Source of the DNA: an uncultured Solirubrobacteraceae bacterium
GTDB lineage: Bacteria > Actinomycetota > Thermoleophilia > Solirubrobacterales > Solirubrobacteraceae
DNA: 8,409 bases
Direction: 5' to 3'
Assembly (NCBI GenBank): GCA_902806215.1
Contig: CADCVT010000106.1
Location: forward strand, 1 to 8,409
In this document: positions 4,701-8,409 of the stretch, in pieces
How positions within the stretch are numbered: the first letter of the stretch is position 1
Layout of the letters: every line of letters starts with the position of its first letter
Translations under genes and position numbers: made by a program
Notes under the pieces: model-generated
The model's input: the letters and a program-made list of their open reading frames with translations, nothing else
Told to the model about the DNA's origin: nothing
Database searches by the model: none

Positions 4701-5984
4701 CTATGGCGCGGCGACGTGCGACTCGCCGGCCCGGACCGCGATGGTCCTGCCGGAGGAGAAGTCGGCCACGTCGACGATGCCCGAGCGCACGCGGACGACG
4801 GTCGCGTCGCAGCGGTCCTCGATGCTCCACTCGGTGCCGCGCACGGTCGCTGCCGCGTGGCGGCCGCGGGTGCGGAAGCGGCCCTTGCCGCTGCCCCACA
4901 TCTCACGGACGCTCCTGCGGGCGGCGCGAGCGCCGCGCTTCTTGGCCGCGGCGCGTGCCTTGCCCTTCTTGAACCGGCGCGCGGGCAGGCTCGAGCAGGA
5001 CTCGAAGTCGCCGTGCATCATGTCGAGCGTCACGACCTTGCCGCCGTCGCGCGGCTGGCTGACGCGGAACGTCGCGCCGCCGAACGAGGCGACCTGGTTC
5101 TGCACCACGCCCTGGGCGGGAGCGGTCTCGATCGCGACCGAGCCCTCGCGGGTGTCGAGGCGCGTGCCGACCGGCAGCGAGGCGCCCTGATCGAGCGGGA
5201 TGAGCGCGCCGTCGCCGGGGCGCCGGACGAGCACGTCGCCCTTGGCCGGCTCGACGTTGAAGGTCTCGCCGGGGATCGGCGGAGCCGGCGGCGGCAGCTC
5301 GCCGGGCGCGGTGACCGTGACGGCCGGAACGGCGGTCGTCGTCTGCGTGACCGGGTCGGTCAGCGACGCGCCGACGGGCGGCAGCGGCGTCTCGGACGTC
5401 GTCGCGGGCGTGCCCGGGGCGACCTCGCCGGAGTCGGCGGGCTTGTCGTCGGCGACGGGCGGCGGCGGAGCGTCGGCGGGCGGCGCCAGGCGCTCGTTCG
5501 GGATGACCTCGCGCTGCTGCGACGCGCTCTTCCACTCGACCTTGGCCACCGCGCGCCGGATGCCGTCGAAGTACTCGACCTCGATGTCGTGCCTGCGCCC
5601 GGCGACGAGGTCGACCTGGGTGCTGTTCGTCTTGGTCGAGTGCATGAGCCAGTCGTCGAGGACGAGCTGACCGTCGATGTAGAGCCGGATGCCGTCATCG
5701 GAGGTGACCGAGAGCGTGTAGCGCTCCGTGTACCGCGGCGTCACGGTGCCGGTCCAGCGCACGGAGAACGTGTCCCCGACGCCGGGCACGGGCTCGGACA
5801 GACCCCAGTTGAAGTCGATCGTCGGATCGATCCGGGTGACCACCGGGGAGCCGGTGAGGTCGGTCGCGTCGAAGTACTCGGCCTTGAGGCCGGTGGCGGG
5901 GTCGGCACCGGTCGCGACAGAGCTGCCCCCGGCGAGGGCGAGGAGAGCGAGGCCGACGACGAGTCGCCTGGGACGAAGGTGCAT
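4701..5984 (-). CDS. Secreted PA14-domain protein with C-terminal FecR-like domain
   Basis: A 427-residue exported protein. Residues 1-27 are a Sec signal peptide (RPRR, then a Leu/Val/Ala core, cleavage likely after TGA at 27). Residues about 31-166 are a PA14 beta-barrel, often a carbohydrate-binding module: GLKAEYFD, FSVRWTGTVTP, ERYTLSVTSDDGIRLYIDG, VLDDW, EVEYFDGIRRAVAKVEW. Residues 167-240 are a disordered Pro/Thr/Ala linker. Residues about 241-427 are FecR-like: GDVLVRRPGDGALIPL, GTRLDTREGSVAIET, and ATVRGTEWSIEDRCDATVVRV to RAGESHVA. Between Cys330 and Cys392, a likely disulfide pair, sits a very basic stretch (336-375, 18 Lys/Arg). There is no membrane helix after the signal and no anti-sigma domain, so it is not a classical FecR regulator; I infer an extracellular or wall-bound binding protein. 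ATG 5984 is chosen because it begins the signal peptide; the open frame reaching 6107 adds unlikely sequence. It is monocistronic, convergent with the aminotransferase and divergent from the dehydratase. Confidence 0.88.
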   Translation of the reverse strand: MHLRPRRLVVGLALLALAGGSSVATGADPATGLKAEYFDATDLTGSPVVTRIDPTIDFNWGLSEPVPGVGDTFSVRWTGTVTPRYTERYTLSVTSDDGIRLYIDGQLVLDDWLMHSTKTNSTQVDLVAGRRHDIEVEYFDGIRRAVAKVEWKSASQQREVIPNERLAPPADAPPPPVADDKPADSGEVAPGTPATTSETPLPPVGASLTDPVTQTTTAVPAVTVTAPGELPPPAPPIPGETFNVEPAKGDVLVRRPGDGALIPLDQGASLPVGTRLDTREGSVAIETAPAQGVVQNQVASFGGATFRVSQPRDGGKVVTLDMMHGDFESCSSLPARRFKKGKARAAAKKRGARAARRSVREMWGSGKGRFRTRGRHAAATVRGTEWSIEDRCDATVVRVRSGIVDVADFSSGRTIAVRAGESHVAAP

Positions 5985-6105
5985 GTGGTGTGCTTCGGCG
6001 CACGCGCGCTGCCTCGCAACCCCGCGTGGACAACCGTTTGGTGGAGGTTTGAAAGCAGGCCGAACGGTGCAGTGGTCGGCCGTTCCGGCGGAAAGCGCCG
6101 GTACC
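5985..6105. promoter_or_regulatory. Divergent intergenic region, promoters not resolved
   Basis: These 121 bases separate the divergent PA14 and dehydratase genes and must hold both promoters. The plus-strand gene has a weak Shine-Dalgarno candidate, GGAAAG (6090-6095), 10 bases before ATG 6106. GAACGG (6062-6067) and CCGTTC (6080-6085) form a 6-bp inverted repeat with a 12-base gap that could be an operator. The PA14 start has no evident Shine-Dalgarno sequence. I see no convincing -35/-10 pair on either strand. Confidence 0.4.
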
Positions 6106-8037
6106 ATGGCTCGGATGCGCCGACGGCTCGGATCCGCGGCCGTTCCCCTGCACCGTCATTCGCTCCCGCAGCTCGCGGTCGACGGGGTGCTGGTCGCGCT
6201 CGCCTACACGCTGGCCTACCGCCTGCGGTTCGACAACGTCTTCCCGCCCGACTACGAGCGGCTGTTCGAGCGCACCGTGCTTCCCGTCGTCGTCGGGTCG
6301 CTCGCCGTCTTCACGGTCTTCCGGCTCTACCAGAAGTGGTGGCGCTACTCGACGCTGCGCGATCTCGAGGCCGTCGTGTCGGCGTGCGTCATCGCCGTCC
6401 TGCTGCTCGCCGCGTACGTCGCGGCGTTCTCGCCGGTCGAGACGCCGTCGAGCCGCGGCAACATCGGGCTCAGCGTCCCGGCGTCCGTGCTGGCGCTGCA
6501 CCTGCTGCTCTCGCTGGCGTTCCTGCTCGGCGCGCGGATGGTCGCGCGGACGTTCCACGAGCGGCGCCTGCAGGGCTTCCGGGCCCGCCGCGACGCGCGC
6601 GGCGTGATCATCGTCGGCGCCGGATCCGGCGGCAGCCTGCTCCTGCGCGAGATCCTGCTCAACCCGTCGCTCGGGCTGACCCCGCTCGGGTTCGTCGACG
6701 ACGACCCCCGGCTGCGCGGCTCGCGCGTGGGCGGCGTGAAGGTGCTCGGCTCGACCGGCGACGACTTCCCGCGGATCCTCGACGAGGTCGAGCCCGAGGA
6801 GGTCCTCATCGCGATCCCCTCCGCGCCGGGCACGCTGCGCGGGCGCGTGTCCAAGGCGGCGCGCGAGCGCGGGATCCCGGTCCGGACGCTGCCGACCGTG
6901 TTCGAGCTGCTGAAGACCGGCGGTGAGCTCGTCCGCCAGGCCCGCGAGGTGCAGATCGAGGACCTCCTCGGCCGCGAGCAGGTGATCATGGAGGTCGACC
7001 GCGTCGGGGCCTACCTCAACGGCGAGGTCGTGCTCGTCACCGGCGCGGGCGGGTCGATCGGCTCGGAGCTGTGCCGCCAGATCGCGCGCGTCGCGCCGCG
7101 GCGGCTCATCCTGCTCGACCACGCCGAGGACAACCTCTTCGCGATCCAGCGCGAGCTCGAGCAGGACCGCAACGTCCACCCCTCCGTCCTCGCCGCGATG
7201 CTCGGCGACTGCAAGGAGGAGGAGCGGATGCGCGAGGTGTTCGCCGAGCACCGTCCGACCGTGGTCTTCCACGCCGCCGCGTACAAGCACGTCGGCCTCA
7301 TGGAGCACAACCCGGTCGAAGCCGTGCGCAACAACGCGCAGGCGACGCGACTCATGGCGCGCGTCGCCGGGCAGAACGGCGTGAAGAACTTCGTCCTCGT
7401 CTCGACCGACAAGGCGGTCGCGCCGGCCACCGTCATGGGCGCCTCGAAGGCGCTGTCGGAGTTCGCCGTCGAGGCCGAGTCCCAGCGCTTCCCCGAGACG
7501 CGCTTCGCGACGGTCCGCTTCGGCAACGTGCTCGGCTCGTCGGGCTCGGTCGTGCCGATCTTCCGCCGCCAGATCGCCAAGGGCGGCCCGGTCACGGTCA
7601 CCGACGAGAAGATGACCCGCTACTTCATGACGATCCCGGAGGCGGTGCAGCTCATCATCCGCTCGGGCTCGCTCGGGCAGGGCGGCGAGATCTTCGTGCT
7701 CGACATGGGCGATCCGGTCTCGATCATGCAGCTCGCGCACGACATGATCGAGCTGTCGGGGCTCAAGCCCAACGACGACATCGCGGTCGAGGTCGTCGGG
7801 CGCCGGCCGGGGGAGAAGCTGCACGAGGAGCTGTTCAACCCGTACGAGCGCTCGCAGCCGACGCCGGCGGAGAAGATCATGCGGGCCGAGCGCCAGCCGC
7901 TCGATCCGGTGGCCGTCGACCGCATGTTCGACGACATCGGGCTGCTGGTCCTCGAGGGCGACGCGGCGGGCCTCGCGGCGAAGGTCTCGGAGCTCGCGCA
8001 GGTGCATCAGCCTTCTGCCGTACGGGCGCCCACCTAG
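6106..8037 (+). CDS. Membrane-anchored nucleotide-sugar 4,6-dehydratase (CapD/WbpM/PglF-type polysaccharide biosynthesis protein)
   Basis: A 643-residue protein of the large dehydratase class that converts UDP-GlcNAc-type sugars to 4-keto-6-deoxy forms at the cytoplasmic face for surface glycan or glycoprotein synthesis. The N-terminus has about four membrane helices (roughly 22-40, 58-75, 90-108, 122-145). A first Rossmann-like domain starts at VIIVGAGSGGSLLLREI (167-183). The catalytic SDR domain starts at VLVTGAGGSIGSELCRQI (309-326) and carries FHAAAYKHVGLMEHNP (388-403), VSTDKAVAPATVMGASK (432-448) and VRFGNVLGSSGSVVP (470-484). In the last triad the usual YxxxK is MxxxK (Met444, Lys448), as in WbpM and PglF, so the large-dehydratase class is clear. 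Length is typical (600-665). ATG 6106 is preceded by GGAAAG and starts just before the first helix; the longer open frame to 5728 is antisense to the PA14 gene. The partner is probably the aminotransferase at 3552. Exact sugar unknown. Confidence 0.95.
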   Translation: MARMRRRLGSAAVPLHRHSLPQLAVDGVLVALAYTLAYRLRFDNVFPPDYERLFERTVLPVVVGSLAVFTVFRLYQKWWRYSTLRDLEAVVSACVIAVLLLAAYVAAFSPVETPSSRGNIGLSVPASVLALHLLLSLAFLLGARMVARTFHERRLQGFRARRDARGVIIVGAGSGGSLLLREILLNPSLGLTPLGFVDDDPRLRGSRVGGVKVLGSTGDDFPRILDEVEPEEVLIAIPSAPGTLRGRVSKAARERGIPVRTLPTVFELLKTGGELVRQAREVQIEDLLGREQVIMEVDRVGAYLNGEVVLVTGAGGSIGSELCRQIARVAPRRLILLDHAEDNLFAIQRELEQDRNVHPSVLAAMLGDCKEEERMREVFAEHRPTVVFHAAAYKHVGLMEHNPVEAVRNNAQATRLMARVAGQNGVKNFVLVSTDKAVAPATVMGASKALSEFAVEAESQRFPETRFATVRFGNVLGSSGSVVPIFRRQIAKGGPVTVTDEKMTRYFMTIPEAVQLIIRSGSLGQGGEIFVLDMGDPVSIMQLAHDMIELSGLKPNDDIAVEVVGRRPGEKLHEELFNPYERSQPTPAEKIMRAERQPLDPVAVDRMFDDIGLLVLEGDAAGLAAKVSELAQVHQPSAVRAPT

Positions 8038-8040
8038 ACT
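8035..8040 (+). promoter_or_regulatory. Candidate -10 element of the last gene
   Basis: TAGACT fits the TAnnnT -10 form and overlaps the TAG stop of the dehydratase gene. Transcription would start about 10 bases before the GTG at 8057. There is no good -35 and the next gene could equally be co-transcribed, since only 19 bases separate the genes. Confidence 0.3.
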
Positions 8041-8056
8041 GCCGCGCTGATCTGTT

Positions 8057-8409
8057 GTGACCGAGCTCTCCGATTTCATCAAGGACTACGGCGGCTACGC
8101 CGGGGTCGCCTCCGTCCTGGGGCTCGCCGTGCTGTCGTTGCTCTACTTCGCCCAGGCGCGGGAGGTCAAGCGCCTGCGCGAGTGGGCCGGGCGCGCGCCC
8201 GAGCGGGCCGCCGAGCTCGAGCAGCGCGTCGCCGCCGACGCCACGCGCCGCACGATCACCCCGATGCCGCAGCGCACGCCGCCGCCGCGGCCCGGGCAGC
8301 CGCAGACCGTGGCTGCTCAGGGCGGAGCAGCGGTCAAGCCCGCGCCCGGCAACGGGCAGGCCCCGGGAGCCCCCGCCGTCGCCCCTGCGGCCGCGGGAGC
8401 CGCCGGAGC
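8057..8409 (+). CDS. Single-pass membrane protein with Pro/Ala-rich tail, possibly LytR C-terminal domain type (3' end outside window)
   Basis: The open frame runs from GTG 8057 to the right edge, 117 residues so far, without a stop. It has a short N-terminus (VTELSDFIKDYGGYAG), one hydrophobic helix about residues 17-34 (VASVLGLAVLSLLYFAQA), a charged, helix-forming juxtamembrane stretch KRLREWAGRAPERAAELEQR, and then a low-complexity Pro/Ala/Gly/Gln-rich region to the edge. The arrangement recalls Thermoleophilia membrane proteins whose distal end carries a LytR C-terminal domain, but that part lies outside the window, so the family is a guess. The GTG is chosen because the frame closes just upstream (TTG TGA lies in another frame) and the predicted N-terminus leads straight to the helix. 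It lies 19 bases after the dehydratase stop and may be in the same transcript. That a real gene starts here is well supported by the codon-like composition and coherent topology. Confidence 0.7.
   Translation, partial: MTELSDFIKDYGGYAGVASVLGLAVLSLLYFAQAREVKRLREWAGRAPERAAELEQRVAADATRRTITPMPQRTPPPRPGQPQTVAAQGGAAVKPAPGNGQAPGAPAVAPAAAGAAG

Noticed and set aside
4701..5984. Classical FecR anti-sigma regulator of an iron-uptake system
   Set aside because: There is no cytoplasmic anti-sigma domain, no internal membrane helix and no adjacent ECF sigma factor or TonB receptor; the protein begins with a signal peptide and PA14.
5985..6107. Longer N-terminus for the PA14 protein
   Set aside because: It would bury the signal peptide 41 residues inside and overlap the divergent dehydratase start.
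5695..8082. Minus-strand open frame of 795 codons antisense to the dehydratase
   Set aside because: No recognisable domain, extreme Arg/Asp/Glu/His-rich composition, and it lies opposite a gene with intact catalytic motifs.
1..8409. tRNA or rRNA genes, insertion sequences, riboswitches
   Set aside because: Reading both strands, I saw no cloverleaf or rRNA-like stretches, no transposase motifs and no recognisable riboswitch core; nearly all bases are taken by the genes listed.

Overview
The window is very GC-rich, uses GTG starts freely, and lacks clear Shine-Dalgarno sequences at most genes. Together with the gene content (flagellin with a CHAP protein, a PA14/FecR secreted protein, a LytR_C-like membrane protein start), this suggests an actinobacterium of the Thermoleophilia/Solirubrobacterales type. 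That assignment is inference from gene style; there is no rRNA or marker phylogeny here.

Layout. (1) 2-1106, plus strand: the C-terminal end of a flagellin with tandem stops and a strong hairpin terminator, then a small CHAP-domain peptidoglycan hydrolase behind a sigma-28-like promoter. It has no Sec signal and is probably a flagellar assembly accessory. (2) 1103-3507, minus strand: a tightly overlapping three-gene unit read dedA, then uppP-like, then purM. PurM is purine biosynthesis; the first two are membrane proteins with plausible linked roles in undecaprenyl-phosphate recycling. The CHAP gene and purM converge and share one CTAG as both stop codons. (3) 3508-3551: a 44-base divergent promoter region. 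(4) 3552-4637, plus: a PLP-dependent DegT/DnrJ/EryC1/StrS sugar aminotransferase, ended by a perfect 12-bp hairpin that also lies behind the converging next gene. (5) 4701-5984, minus: a secreted PA14 + FecR-like protein. (6) 5985-6105: a divergent intergenic region. (7) 6106-8037, plus: a large membrane-anchored nucleotide-sugar 4,6-dehydratase (CapD/WbpM/PglF type). (8) 8057 to the edge, plus: the start of a single-pass membrane protein with a proline/alanine-rich tail.

Together these are mostly cell-surface genes: nucleotide-sugar dehydratase and aminotransferase (amino-sugar precursor), lipid-carrier recycling (DedA, UppP-like), wall hydrolase and flagellin. purM is the housekeeping exception.

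The most unusual structure is a three-copy, 32-bp-period palindromic repeat (core GGGGACTGTCCCC) inside the uppP-like gene. Because 32 is not a multiple of three, each copy is translated in a different frame; because 3 x 32 = 96, the gene stays open. I do not see a convincing wholly new multi-gene system; this repeat and the divergent UppP/DedA pair are the best candidates for follow-up.
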